NCBI RefSeq assembly: GCF_000426645.1
Contig: NZ_AUFT01000018.1
Span: forward strand, 62,001 to 126,000
Direction of reading: 5' to 3'
DNA: 64,000 nt
From: Nakamurella lactea DSM 19367
Lineage (GTDB): Bacteria > Actinomycetota > Actinomycetes > Mycobacteriales > Nakamurellaceae
In this document: positions 23,633 to 32,854 of the stretch, in pieces
Position numbering within the stretch: the first letter of the stretch is position 1
Layout: each line of letters begins with the position of its first letter
Program-made: the position numbers and the translations under genes
Notes under the pieces: model-generated
Database searches by the model: none
What the model was told of the DNA's origin: nothing
Seen by the model: only the letters and a program-made list of their open reading frames with translations

Positions 23633-26236
23633 CTAGGGCATCGGGCGATCCGGCAGCAGGCCCAGCCGGCGGGCGGCCCGAACCGCCTCGGTGCGGGAGC
23701 CGACGCCCAGTCGCTGCAGGACGACGGCGACGTGGTTGTCCACGGTTCGCGGCGAGAGCACCAGGCGTTGGGCGATCTCGGCATTGGTCAACTCCTGCGC
23801 GAGCAGCGTCACCACTTCCCGCTGACGGCCGGTCAACAACCCCGGGTTCGCCCTCGTCGACGGCCGCGGACCTCGTGGCACCCCGGAGATGCCGGCCTGC
23901 CGCAGCCGACGCCGGGTCCGGGTCGCCGGCACCGTGGCGCCGAGCCGGTCGAAGAGCTCCAGCGCCTCGAAAACCACTGCGGGATCCGGTGATTCGCTCA
24001 ATTCCAAGGCTTGCTCGTACGGGTTGCCGGCCAGCGCCCACAGCCTCGCGGCCTCGGCCCAATCGCCGCGCAGTCCCGCGGCGAACGGTGGCGGGCAGCC
24101 GGTGAACGGTTCCACCGGGGTACCCGTCCGGCGCAGGTAGCGGAGAACCTCCGCCTGCCCGAAGCGATTCCCGGCCCGCGCGATGATCGGCAGGGCGCTG
24201 TTCGCCTCGGCCCTGAGCCGGACGGGATCATCGGTGAGCCAGCAGTTCTCGATCCGCGCGGCAGCCGCCACCGACAGCTTCTGGTCCTCGCCGCTGGCCA
24301 CCGCCAGCCGCCACGCCTGCTCGAGCAGCTCGACGCCGGCCGGATCGCCACGCCGGCAAAGGATCCGGCCCAACAGGCTCAGGGGATTCACCGCCACCGC
24401 GCCCGCGTCGGTGGCGCCCGCCAACTGTTCGCGCAGGCCGGCCTCCGCCGACGACCACTCCCCGCGCAGCAGCTGACACAGGCACAGCTGGGCCTCGATC
24501 CGGAACAGCGCGTTGTCCAGGTTGTGCTCCCGCGCCACCGAGCGTGCCCGCACCAGTAGCGGTTCGGCCTCACCGACCCGGCCGGCCCGCAGATGTATCA
24601 CCGCGAGGTTGTGCGCCGCCACCGTTTCGTAGTCGGCCTGCCGCAACCGTTCGGCGATCGCGATCGACCGCTGCAGGTCGGCGATGCCACGGTCATCACC
24701 CTGCGACGACCGGGCCACGCCGCGATAGTTCAGCGCATAGGCAACCACGTCCTCGGCCTCGACCAGCCGGGCCAGCTGCACCGCTCGCTCCACCCGGTCC
24801 GCCGCGTCGGCATAGCGGGCCTGAACGGTGTCCTGGGCGGCGAGCATGGCGACGCCGAGAGCCAACGCCTTGCTCGGTCCCAGCGGTTCGAGCAGTTCGA
24901 CCGCCTGCAGGGCCAGGGTCCGGGCCATCCGCGGCTCGGCCAGCAACGTCCGGATCCGGGCGGACATCAACAGCGCTTCGCCCAACTGGAGGGGCTGCAA
25001 TCCGTTGTCCCGCAACAGGTCCACCGCCCGATCGGCGTGACCCACCGCCGCGCTGAACTCGTTGCTGCTGTAATGCGCGGCCGCCGCCAGCACGTGCAGG
25101 CCGGCCCGTCGGGCACCGGCGAGCCGGCCGTGCTCGAGCGCGATGGTGCAGAACCGGATCACCTCGCGATGACCGTTGACCTGCGCGGCTTGTTCGGCGG
25201 CCCGCTCGGCGTGCTCGACGAGCGCATCGTCGTCACCCACCGCCATCGCATGGTGGACGAGCTGGGACGGATCCGCACCGAGTTCGATCAGTGCCGCCAA
25301 TACCTGGCGGTGCGCGGTGATCGCCCGCGATCGGCGCAGCGAATCCTCCACCGCTCGCCGGGCGAGCTCGTGCCGGAAGTGCATCCCGGCGTACGAAGGC
25401 ACCAGGATCCCCTGCCGCTCGGCCGGATCGAGCACCGCGACGTCGCCGAACAATCGGGTGATCAGCGCCCAGCCGATCTCGGCGACCACCACCGACAGAT
25501 CCTCGACCGCCGCCCGGCAATCGGCCGGCAGGGTCGCCATCCGACCGATCACGGCGTGCCGGATCGAGATCGGCACCTCGGTGGCCGGGGCCGCGATCAC
25601 CTCGCTCAGGTAGAACGGGTTGCCGCCCACCCTGGCGACGATCGGCGCCGGATCGACCCCGGCCTCGGAAGCCAACATGGCCACCGCGGTATCGGACAGG
25701 CCGGTCAGCGGCAGCCGCAGGACCGCGGCGGCGGGAATGGAGGCCACCACCCGGAGCAGTGGATGTTCGTCGGCGAGGTCGGGCTCGCGATAGCTCACCA
25801 CCAGCAACGCGGGCAGGCCGGCCACTCGGCGCGCGAGGAACCGCAACACGTCCAACGACGCCTGGTCGGCCCACTGGATGTCTTCGACGATCACCACGGC
25901 AGGTCGCTGGACGAACGACATCTCGGTGACGAGCGAGTCGATCAGCGCATCCCGGTCGTCGAGAATGCCGGTCCCCAGGGCCCCGTTCGCGTCGCGGGCC
26001 ATGTCCCGGAACGGACCGAGCGGGCGGGGGGTGAGCAGGTCTTCGCAGGTGCCGCGGAAGACCCGGGTGCGGGCCTCGACGAGGTCGGTGAATCGGGCCA
26101 GCAGGCTCGTCTTGCCGATGCCGGCCTCGCCGGAGACGAGGACGATGGTGCCGCCACCGAGCCTCGCCCGATCCAGAGCGGTGGCGAGCCCGGCGAGCTC
26201 GCGTTCACGCTCCGCGAACCTCATTACGGACAGCAC
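23633..26236 (-). CDS. LuxR-family regulator with N-terminal AAA ATPase (LAL/MalT type)
   Basis: About 867 residues. The GTG at 26236 has GAGG 5 bases upstream; an ATG four codons later is also possible. Walker A is VSGEAGIGKTSLL (about 34-46). Walker B is VVIVEDIQWADQASL (about 115). Next come a helical ATPase region and a long TPR-like central part (many Leu/Ala helices). The C-terminal LuxR helix-turn-helix reads LTGRQREVVTLLAQELTNAE and continues to VDNHVAVVLQRLGV. These are large ATP-dependent activators. The 105-residue gene lies upstream on the same strand with a strong terminator between, so they are probably separate units. Its target and inducer are unknown. Confidence 0.93.
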   Translation of the reverse strand: MLSVMRFAERERELAGLATALDRARLGGGTIVLVSGEAGIGKTSLLARFTDLVEARTRVFRGTCEDLLTPRPLGPFRDMARDANGALGTGILDDRDALIDSLVTEMSFVQRPAVVIVEDIQWADQASLDVLRFLARRVAGLPALLVVSYREPDLADEHPLLRVVASIPAAAVLRLPLTGLSDTAVAMLASEAGVDPAPIVARVGGNPFYLSEVIAAPATEVPISIRHAVIGRMATLPADCRAAVEDLSVVVAEIGWALITRLFGDVAVLDPAERQGILVPSYAGMHFRHELARRAVEDSLRRSRAITAHRQVLAALIELGADPSQLVHHAMAVGDDDALVEHAERAAEQAAQVNGHREVIRFCTIALEHGRLAGARRAGLHVLAAAAHYSSNEFSAAVGHADRAVDLLRDNGLQPLQLGEALLMSARIRTLLAEPRMARTLALQAVELLEPLGPSKALALGVAMLAAQDTVQARYADAADRVERAVQLARLVEAEDVVAYALNYRGVARSSQGDDRGIADLQRSIAIAERLRQADYETVAAHNLAVIHLRAGRVGEAEPLLVRARSVAREHNLDNALFRIEAQLCLCQLLRGEWSSAEAGLREQLAGATDAGAVAVNPLSLLGRILCRRGDPAGVELLEQAWRLAVASGEDQKLSVAAAARIENCWLTDDPVRLRAEANSALPIIARAGNRFGQAEVLRYLRRTGTPVEPFTGCPPPFAAGLRGDWAEAARLWALAGNPYEQALELSESPDPAVVFEALELFDRLGATVPATRTRRRLRQAGISGVPRGPRPSTRANPGLLTGRQREVVTLLAQELTNAEIAQRLVLSPRTVDNHVAVVLQRLGVGSRTEAVRAARRLGLLPDRPMP

Positions 26237-26304
26237 AGCAGCCTCTGATCGGGTCGTCAAGATGCCCGGCGCGATGTGCACCGAAGCACCGGCAACGACA
26301 GTGC

Positions 26305-26339
26305 CGCGGCGCGGGAACCCCGGCGGAGCCCGCGCCGCG
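26305..26339 (-). terminator. Terminator hairpin after the 105-residue gene
   Basis: A perfect 11-bp GC stem, CGCGGCGCGGG (26305-26315) with CCCGCGCCGCG (26329-26339), encloses a 13-base loop. It begins 10 bases past the stop at 26349 on the minus strand, between this gene and the LuxR gene. Confidence 0.78.
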
Positions 26340-26348
26340 ACGACCGCG

Positions 26349-26666
26349 TCACTTCTTGTTGGTGATCTGGTAGTACAGCTCGTAGTGCGTCCCAGAGGTC
26401 TTGAACACCAACGGAACCTGGTTCCCGCCGCTCGCCGAGACCGTGTACGCGGTCCCGATCTGCTGCGGCTTGCTGCCGTCCAGCTCCTGCAGCACGACGG
26501 TCGCGACATCGTCGAACTCGACCGAGGTCGAGAGCGTCTGGGTGTCCCCCTTGCCGATCGCGCCGGTCCAGGCGGCCTTCTTGTTCACCACGATCTGTGG
26601 TTCGTCCAGTCCCTCCAGGTCGTTACGACGCTGGCAATGCAGGGACGTGAGCTTGAGTGTTGCCAT
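26349..26666 (-). CDS. Small orphan protein, 105 residues, beta-rich
   Basis: Starts MATLKLTSLHCQRRNDLEGL with a strong AAGGAAAG ribosome site 5-6 bases upstream, and ends TNKK just before a strong terminator. I do not recognise a family with certainty. The pattern is short alternating strands (PQIVVNKKAAWTGAI; TQTLSTSVEFDDVATVVLQEL; YTVSASGGNQVPLVF; THYELYYQITNK) with acidic loops, suggesting a small beta-sandwich. It has one cysteine (Cys 11), no signal peptide and no membrane segment. The strong translation signal and own terminator suggest high expression. It lies between AnmK and the LuxR regulator. Confidence 0.8.
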   Translation of the reverse strand: MATLKLTSLHCQRRNDLEGLDEPQIVVNKKAAWTGAIGKGDTQTLSTSVEFDDVATVVLQELDGSKPQQIGTAYTVSASGGNQVPLVFKTSGTHYELYYQITNKK

Positions 26667-26744
26667 GATGCTTTCCTTCCTTCGGTGTGCTGCGACTGTG
26701 TGGTGATGCTCTGCAGTGCGCTCTGCTGGAAGGAAGAGGTGATC

Positions 26745-26764
26745 GGGCGCCGGCGCGGGCGCCC
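26745..26764 (-). terminator. Short GC hairpin after anmK
   Basis: GGGCGCC (26745-26751) pairs with GGCGCCC (26758-26764) around a 6-base loop, starting 7 bases after the stop of the kinase gene at 26771 on the minus strand. There is no U-tract. It probably separates the kinase operon from the small downstream gene. Confidence 0.5.
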
Positions 26765-26770
26765 CGCCAG

Positions 26771-27982
26771 CTACCCAGCTTGGTCCGACGGCATGCCTAG
26801 GTTTGCCGCGATGTCGCCGACGATCAGCCGCCTGGGTGCCTGCGACCCGGCCGGCGGCAGCTGCCAGCCTCGCGGCCCCGGGGTCACCGAGCCGAGGATC
26901 GACCCGACCGGCGCACCGGTCGCGCCCGGCAGGGTTCCGGGCAGACCGTGCACGGTGAGGTAGCCCAGCAGTGCGAAGGCGTAGGCCTCCTTCGCCTGCG
27001 CCGGCAGCCCGAACACGTCGACCGATCGGACCGCACACGGCTGCACCAGGTCACGGATCCGCTGCATCAGCACCGGGTTCCGTGCGCCGCCACCGGCCAC
27101 CACCAGATCGGTCAGCCGGTGCCGGGTGCACGCCTGGGCGACCACCCATGCGGTCAGCTCGGTCAGCGTGGCGACCAGGTCGTCGTCCGCGATCTCCGGA
27201 AGCCCAGCACGCAGGCTGTCAAGATAGCCGCGGTGGAACAGTTCCTTGCCGGTCGATTTCGGCGCCGGCGCCGCATAGTACGGCTCGGCCACCAGCCGCT
27301 CCAGCAGATCCGTCCGCACCGCACCGCGTGCGGCCCGGCGACCGTCGATGTCGAAACCTTCTGCACCGCCGGAGATCTCGACGACCGCCGCATCGATCAG
27401 GGCATTCGCCGGACCAAGATCGTAGGCCAGGACGCCATCCGGACCGGTCACCGTGATGTTCGCGATTCCGCCGAGGTTCAGCGAACCGCGGGTCGGCGCG
27501 TCGGCCAGGATCAACAGCGCGTCGAGGATCGACACCAGCGGAGCGCCCTGGCCGCCGGCGACGATGTCCCGGTTGCGCAGATCGGAGACCACCGGCAACC
27601 CGGTGGCCTGCGCGATCCAGGCGGGATTGCCGAGCTGGATGTCGCCGTACGCCACCCCGTCGTCGACGCCGTGGAACACGGTCTGCCCGTGTGATGCCAC
27701 CAGATCTGCTGCGCCACCAGCGGTCTCGTCCCGCGCGCGGGCAGCGACGGCGCCGAACAGCCGACCGAGCTCGGCGTCCAACCGGGTCACCGCTTCCAGG
27801 CTGACGGTGTTCGGCGGCAACACGTCGGCGATCTGCCGGCGGACCGCCGCGGGCATCTCCATGCTGGTCAGGCCGAGTGGCGTCATCGTCAGCGTCTCGC
27901 CGTCGAGGGAGAAGTCGGCCACCGCTGCGTCGATCGCGTCGTAGGAGGTGCCGCTGATCATCCCGATCACTCGTAGGTCCAT
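26771..27982 (-). CDS. anmK: Anhydro-N-acetylmuramic acid kinase
   Basis: 403 residues. AnmK phosphorylates and opens 1,6-anhydro-MurNAc to MurNAc-6-phosphate, a step in reuse of cell-wall sugars. The ATP/substrate motif GMISGTSYDAIDAAV lies at residues 7-21. Further motifs are VASHGQTVFHGVDDGV, LRNRDIVAGGQGAPLV, LNLGGIANITV, YDLGPANALIDA and VVAGGGARNPVLMQRI. The start ATG lies inside the end of the upstream serine hydrolase gene (16-base overlap), so translation is coupled. It is followed by a hairpin. With the adjacent importer and RpiR regulator it suggests uptake and reuse of muropeptides. Confidence 0.94.
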   Translation of the reverse strand: MDLRVIGMISGTSYDAIDAAVADFSLDGETLTMTPLGLTSMEMPAAVRRQIADVLPPNTVSLEAVTRLDAELGRLFGAVAARARDETAGGAADLVASHGQTVFHGVDDGVAYGDIQLGNPAWIAQATGLPVVSDLRNRDIVAGGQGAPLVSILDALLILADAPTRGSLNLGGIANITVTGPDGVLAYDLGPANALIDAAVVEISGGAEGFDIDGRRAARGAVRTDLLERLVAEPYYAAPAPKSTGKELFHRGYLDSLRAGLPEIADDDLVATLTELTAWVVAQACTRHRLTDLVVAGGGARNPVLMQRIRDLVQPCAVRSVDVFGLPAQAKEAYAFALLGYLTVHGLPGTLPGATGAPVGSILGSVTPGPRGWQLPPAGSQAPRRLIVGDIAANLGMPSDQAG

Positions 27983-29148
27983 TCGGCCTGCCCTTCGTCG
28001 GTGTGCAGAGAATCGGTGTGCAGAGAATCGGTCTGCAGAGAATCGCTGTGCAGAAATCTGTGCCCGGCGGCCAGCGCGGCGTCCCACAGCGGACCGAAGG
28101 CCGCGGGTTCGGTGTCCACGTGCAACCGGTTGGTGGCCAGCACCAGGGTGGCATCGTGCTCGGGGATGACGGCCAACCCGATCCCGGGGAACCCGGTGTG
28201 CCCGATCAGCTCGGCCGAACACCCGGCGCAGCTGTCGCGCCAGCTGCGGAACCCGAGCAGCTGACCGGGATCCGGCCCGACTTCGAAGAACCCGGCCGCA
28301 GCCGGCCGGGCGCCCTCGCGCCTTCGAGCCGCCAGCACGGCGGCGCCGAACTGATGCAGTGCCGTCACCGTCCCGAACAGGCCGGCGTGACCGGCAGCGC
28401 CGCCGAACGCATGGAAGGCGTTGCCGTCGTTCACCTCTCCGACCAGCACCCGCTCCCGCCAGCCGTCGAACCCGCTGGCATCGACCCGAACCGGATACGG
28501 CTGACCACTGGAGACCATCTGCCGTTCGATCCGATCGCCGCGCGAGCTCGCGGCCACCGGATGGTCGGGCGGCGGGGCCCCGTACTGCAGCCCGACGATG
28601 CCGAGCGGACCGCAGACCAGGTCCACCAGCGCCGCCGGCAGTCGTTGCCCGGTAACGGTTTCCACCACCCGGCCGAGGATCATGAAGCCGAGGTCCGAAT
28701 AGTGCCGCCCGGTTCGCGGCGGGTAACGCAGCGGCAGCGCCAGCACTGTCGCCAGCGGGTCCGCCGGTTCCAGATAGGTCGGCCACCACTCCCACAGGCC
28801 GGACCGATGGGTCAGCAGGTCGCGCAGTGTGGTCCCGGCCGATACCTGGGAGCCGATGTCCAGGAACCGGTCGAGACGGTGGTCGACCGACAGTTCGCCG
28901 GCCGATGCCAGCGCCATCAGCATGGCGGTGGTCCCGACGATCTTCGTCACCGAACCCAGATCGTGGGCGGTGTCGGCGGTCAGCGGCCGGTGCAGCCGGC
29001 CGGCATCGTCGAATTCCTGGGCAGCCCCCGCCCACCGATCGGCGGCCGCCCCGGGCGCCCGGACGGACAGGTGGGCGCCGGGGACGCCGGCACGGAGCGT
29101 GAAGCGGATCGCCGCGTCCAGCGTTTCGGTTGCGCCATTCGGCTGCAT
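27967..29148 (-). CDS. Serine hydrolase, class-C beta-lactamase / penicillin-binding family
   Basis: 393 residues starting MQPNGATETLDAAIRF. Catalytic motifs: SVTK (66-69) in DLGSVTKIVGTTAMLM; YSDLGFMILGRVVE (the Tyr motif, about 153); and HTGFPGIGLAV (KTG-equivalent, about 328-338). It has no obvious signal peptide, so it may act in the cytoplasm on imported peptides or muropeptides. That fits its position in one operon with AnmK. A -10-like TAACTT lies 6 bases before the ATG, so the mRNA may be leaderless. The last residues are a tandem HTDSL repeat encoded by 15-bp repeats. Confidence 0.88.
   Translation of the reverse strand: MQPNGATETLDAAIRFTLRAGVPGAHLSVRAPGAAADRWAGAAQEFDDAGRLHRPLTADTAHDLGSVTKIVGTTAMLMALASAGELSVDHRLDRFLDIGSQVSAGTTLRDLLTHRSGLWEWWPTYLEPADPLATVLALPLRYPPRTGRHYSDLGFMILGRVVETVTGQRLPAALVDLVCGPLGIVGLQYGAPPPDHPVAASSRGDRIERQMVSSGQPYPVRVDASGFDGWRERVLVGEVNDGNAFHAFGGAAGHAGLFGTVTALHQFGAAVLAARRREGARPAAAGFFEVGPDPGQLLGFRSWRDSCAGCSAELIGHTGFPGIGLAVIPEHDATLVLATNRLHVDTEPAAFGPLWDAALAAGHRFLHSDSLQTDSLHTDSLHTDEGQAEWTYE
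28001..28060. repeat. 15-bp tandem repeat in the C-terminus of the serine hydrolase
   Basis: Four head-to-tail copies of GTGTGCAGAGAATCG (two exact at 28001-28030, then two diverged) encode HTDSL-type pentapeptides near the C-terminus. The repeat length is a multiple of three, so copy-number change would keep the frame. Confidence 0.93.
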
Positions 29149-29255
29149 CCGGCCAAGTTAGCAGGTTACCCATTGCCCGGGGCCTGAGTAATTGACTACC
29201 GTCGCCTCAGTGTCAGGGTGATGGCGGATCGCCGGTCGAGCCTGGAGGAACAGCC

Positions 29256-30935
29256 GTGAACAGCAGGAGCAGCAGGGTCGCCGCAGCAGCAATTGCCGTC
29301 GCAGTCGGACTGGTCGTCGCGAGCTGTTCGCCGGCCGGTTCGACCGGCAACAGCTCGGCGGAACAACCTGCGTCGGTGGGCAACTCGGGCACCGACAGCA
29401 CGGCAGCCGGCGAGACGACCGGCGCCGCCGACAGCGGCGCGGCCGCGTCCGGTTCGGCGACGGCGCCCGGTTCGGCGACGGCGGCCGCGGCACCGTCCGG
29501 CACCTTCGTGGTCGCCCGCACCGGCGACGTCGACAAGCTTGACCCGCACCTGGCCACCGCGTTCCAGACCATCGAAACCCTCGGCCTGGTTTACGACTCG
29601 CTGGTCAAGACAGATGCGGACGGCAAGCTGATCCCCGGGCTGGCGACCAGCTGGAAGACCTCAGACGGCGGCAAGACCATCACCTTCCAGCTCCGGGACG
29701 GGGTGAAGTGGCAGGACGGCGACGCCTTCACCTCCGCCGACGTCAAGGCCTCGATCGAGCGCATCCTGGACGAGAAGACCAGCGCCGTCGGCCGCTCCAA
29801 CCTCTCGCTGATCACCTCGGTCGACGCGCCGGACCCGGGCACCGCGGTATTGCACCTGTCCGCGCCGGACACCGCGATCTACTACGCACTGGCCTCGACC
29901 AACTCATCGATCCTGCACGCCAAGGACATCACCGCCGGCACCGTCGGCAAGACGCCCGACGGCACCGGGCCGTTCAGCTGGAAGAGCTGGCAGCCGGAGC
30001 AGCGGGTCACGCTGGCCGCGAACGCCGACTACTGGGGCGGCGCGCCCGGCGTCGCCTCGCTGGAATTCCGGGTGATCCCGTCCGAATCGTCGATCCTGGC
30101 GGGCATGAAGGCCGGCTCCTTCCAGCTCGGCGTGCTGTCCGACCCGAGTGTCGCGGCCCAGGCCGAGGGCGCGAGCAACTTCGCGCTGGTCAAGCAACCG
30201 GTGCTGTCCTACCACGTGATGCAGCTCAACGGCCGGCGTCCGCCGCTGGACAAACTCAAGGTGCGGCAGGCGATCGCCTGCGCCGTCGACCGTCAGCAGG
30301 TGATCGACACCGCGGCCTTCGGAGACGGTCAGGTGACCGGGCCGATCACCAGCCCCGGCTACCAGTTCGATCCCACCGAGGGACTGCCGTGCAAGCCCGG
30401 TGACCTGGACGCCGCGAAACAGCTGCTGGCCGATGCCGGTGAGGGCGGCGGGTTCCACCTGAAGACCATCGTGGAGACGGGCGAGTACGCCACCAGCGTC
30501 GCCGAGGGCCAGAACCTGCAGGCGCAGTTGGCCAAGATCGGCGTCACCCTCGACCTGCAGCAGCTGACCACCAGCCCGTACGTCAAGGCCTGGCTGGACG
30601 CCGACTACGACGCAGCGGTGGCCCTCAACGGCGGCAGTTCCGATCCGTTCCTGATGTACGGCAGGTACTTCACCACCGACGGCAGCCTGACCAAGCCCGC
30701 CGGGCTGGAGTCCAAGGAACTCAACGAGCTGCTCGTCAAGGGCAACTCGACCGACGACGAGACGGTCCGGCAGCAGACCTACCAGCAGCTGCAGAAGACC
30801 CTGCTCGAGCAGTCGCCGTGGGTCTGGATGTTCCGCGGTGACGACTACTACCTGGTGTCCTCGAAGGTGCAGGGCTTTACCGCCAGGGCGGACGAGTCGC
30901 TCACCAGCCTGGGTTCCGCGACCCTGTCGGGCTGA
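29256..30935 (+). CDS. Peptide/muropeptide-type ABC transporter substrate-binding lipoprotein (family 5)
   Basis: 559 residues, GTG start with GGAGGA 6 bases upstream. A lipoprotein signal ends VVASC (Cys about 24). A Ser/Ala/Thr linker leads to the family-5 binding domain (LDPHLATAFQTIETLGLVYDSLV; TFQLRDGVKWQDGDAFTSADV; VRQAIACAVDRQQVIDTAAFG). It binds peptides or other large solutes outside the cell. It is the first gene of a five-gene importer operon and is divergent from the serine hydrolase and AnmK pair. The context points to cell-wall peptides as cargo, but the sequence alone does not fix the substrate. Confidence 0.93.
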   Translation: MNSRSSRVAAAAIAVAVGLVVASCSPAGSTGNSSAEQPASVGNSGTDSTAAGETTGAADSGAAASGSATAPGSATAAAAPSGTFVVARTGDVDKLDPHLATAFQTIETLGLVYDSLVKTDADGKLIPGLATSWKTSDGGKTITFQLRDGVKWQDGDAFTSADVKASIERILDEKTSAVGRSNLSLITSVDAPDPGTAVLHLSAPDTAIYYALASTNSSILHAKDITAGTVGKTPDGTGPFSWKSWQPEQRVTLAANADYWGGAPGVASLEFRVIPSESSILAGMKAGSFQLGVLSDPSVAAQAEGASNFALVKQPVLSYHVMQLNGRRPPLDKLKVRQAIACAVDRQQVIDTAAFGDGQVTGPITSPGYQFDPTEGLPCKPGDLDAAKQLLADAGEGGGFHLKTIVETGEYATSVAEGQNLQAQLAKIGVTLDLQQLTTSPYVKAWLDADYDAAVALNGGSSDPFLMYGRYFTTDGSLTKPAGLESKELNELLVKGNSTDDETVRQQTYQQLQKTLLEQSPWVWMFRGDDYYLVSSKVQGFTARADESLTSLGSATLSG

Positions 30936-30941
30936 CCGCAG

Positions 30942-31904
30942 GTGATCGGCCTGCGCTGGGCGGCCGTCAGGTTCGGCGGCGCCCTGTTGACGCTGTTCGG
31001 CGTCGCCGTGGTGGTCTTCCTGGTGCTGCGGGTGATCCCCGGCGATGCGATCACCGCGTCGATGGGCATCGAGTCCGGCACCCTCACCGAGGTGCAGCGG
31101 GCGAGCCTTGAGCACTACTACGGCCTGGACAAACCGCTGGTGGTGCAGTTCTTCTCCTGGCTGGGTCAGGTGCTCACCGGCAACCTCGGGGTGTCGCTGA
31201 TCAGCGGGCAGTCGGCCGCCTCGCTGATCGGAGCGGCGCTGCCGATCACCGTCGAACTCGCGGTGCTGGCCGCGGTCATCGGCACCGCCGCCGGGGTACT
31301 GCTCGGCATGTTCGCCGCCAGCGCGCCGGGACGGTGGCGGGACGGCACCGCGCAGACCGTCGCGCTGCTCGGGCTGGCGGTGCCGGAGTTCGTCCTCGGC
31401 GCGGTGGTGGTCGCCGCGCTCGCCAGCTATTTCGGGTACTTCCCGGACACCGGCACCTTCGTCCCGCTGACCTCATCGGTGACGGGCAACCTGAGCCAGA
31501 TGATCTACCCGGCGCTGGTGCTCGCCGTCGGCTTCGCGGCGAACGTCATGCGCACCACCAGGTCGGCCGCCGTCGAGGTGGCCGACGCCGACTTCGTGCG
31601 CACCGCCCGCGGCAAAGGCGTGCCGGCCGGCCGGATCCGCAGCCGGCACATCCTGCGGAACGCGTCGGTTCCCATCGTCACCATCACCGGCATCCAGTTC
31701 GGCTACCTGCTCGGCGGCACGGTGATCATCGAGCAGATCTTTGCACTGCCCGGTCTGGGCAGGCTGTTGTTCACCTCGATCGAGAACCGGGACTATCCGT
31801 TGGTGCAGAGTTCGGTGTTGGTGGTGGCGGTCGGATTCGTCGTGGTGAACCTGTTGGTGGACCTTCTGTATCGGGTCATCGATCCCCGGACCCGGGCCGC
31901 ATGA
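30942..31904 (+). CDS. ABC transporter permease, DppB type
   Basis: 320 residues, GTG start 6 bases after the binding-protein stop. The N-terminal membrane segment LTLFGVAVVVFLVLRVIPGD is typical of DppB/OppB. About six membrane segments follow. The EAA loop is in RTARGKGVPAGRIRSRHILRNASVPIVTI, contacting the ATPase. It forms a heterodimer with the next gene product, which starts within its stop codon (ATGA overlap). Confidence 0.94.
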   Translation: MIGLRWAAVRFGGALLTLFGVAVVVFLVLRVIPGDAITASMGIESGTLTEVQRASLEHYYGLDKPLVVQFFSWLGQVLTGNLGVSLISGQSAASLIGAALPITVELAVLAAVIGTAAGVLLGMFAASAPGRWRDGTAQTVALLGLAVPEFVLGAVVVAALASYFGYFPDTGTFVPLTSSVTGNLSQMIYPALVLAVGFAANVMRTTRSAAVEVADADFVRTARGKGVPAGRIRSRHILRNASVPIVTITGIQFGYLLGGTVIIEQIFALPGLGRLLFTSIENRDYPLVQSSVLVVAVGFVVVNLLVDLLYRVIDPRTRAA

Positions 31905-32854
31905 GCACCAGCGCACCGCCGCCGATCGCCGAGCCGGTCGAGTCGGGCCCGCCGACCGGCCGCCGGTCGCCCACCGCGCTGTTGCGCCGGGTCTGGCGCG
32001 ACCCCGGTGGCCGGATCGGCATCGTGCTGATGGTGCTGATGATCCTGCTGGCGCTGCTCGGGGTGTCCGGACTGCTGCCGCACGGCCCGATCGACCAGGC
32101 TCCGCAGGACCGGCTGCAGGGGCCGTCGGGGCGCTACTGGTTCGGCACCGACCAGTTCGGGCGGGACATCGCCGCCCGCACCTTCGCCGGCATCTTCACC
32201 TCGCTGCGGGTGTCGGTGGTGTCGGTGCTGGCCGCCGCGGTGATCGGAACGTTCCTCGGCGTGCTGGCCGGCTTCCTCGGTGGCTGGGTCGATCAGGTGA
32301 TCGGCCGGCTGATCGACATCCTGTTCGCCTTCCCGGCCATTCTCCTTGCCCTGGCACTGGTGTCGGCGCTGGGCAGCGGCTGGGTGAACACCGCGATCGC
32401 CATCACCGTCGTCTATGCGCCGATCTTCGCCAGGGTGGCGCGGGGACCGACCCTGTCGGTGGCCGGCAGCGAGTACATCAGGGCGGGCCGGGTGCTGGGC
32501 ATCCCCACCTCGCGGCTGCTGCTGCGGCACGTGCTGCCCAACGTTGCGGCGCCGATCGTGGTGCAGGTGACCCTTGCCCTGTCCTGGGCGATCCTCACCG
32601 AATCCGCGCTCTCCTTCCTCGGACTCGGCACCCAGGCGCCGGACGCCAGCCTCGGCCTGATGGTCTCGGACGCCCGGAACCTGGTGTCCACCGCGTGGTG
32701 GACGCTGGTGTTCCCGGCCGCCGCCATCGTGCTGCTGGTGATCGGCCTCAATCTGCTCGGCGACGGCCTGCGGTCCGCGCTGGATCCGCGTCAGACCAGC
32801 GGCACCCGACCACGTCGTCAACGGCTGACCGGGACGCGCGGGAGGACCTCGTGA
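31901..32854 (+). CDS. ABC transporter permease, DppC type
   Basis: 317 residues starting MSTSAPPPIAEPVESG, overlapping the previous stop by 4 bases. After a 35-residue soluble N-terminus comes TM1 (GIVLMVLMILLALLGVSGLL). The conserved RYWFGTDQFGRDIAART motif follows. The BPD permease domain has five more segments. Its EAA loop reads IRAGRVLGIPTSRLLLRHVLPN, and the C-terminus has ALSFLGLGTQAPDASLGLM. The frame is open far upstream, but the overlap and family length fix the start. Confidence 0.94.
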   Translation: MSTSAPPPIAEPVESGPPTGRRSPTALLRRVWRDPGGRIGIVLMVLMILLALLGVSGLLPHGPIDQAPQDRLQGPSGRYWFGTDQFGRDIAARTFAGIFTSLRVSVVSVLAAAVIGTFLGVLAGFLGGWVDQVIGRLIDILFAFPAILLALALVSALGSGWVNTAIAITVVYAPIFARVARGPTLSVAGSEYIRAGRVLGIPTSRLLLRHVLPNVAAPIVVQVTLALSWAILTESALSFLGLGTQAPDASLGLMVSDARNLVSTAWWTLVFPAAAIVLLVIGLNLLGDGLRSALDPRQTSGTRPRRQRLTGTRGRTS

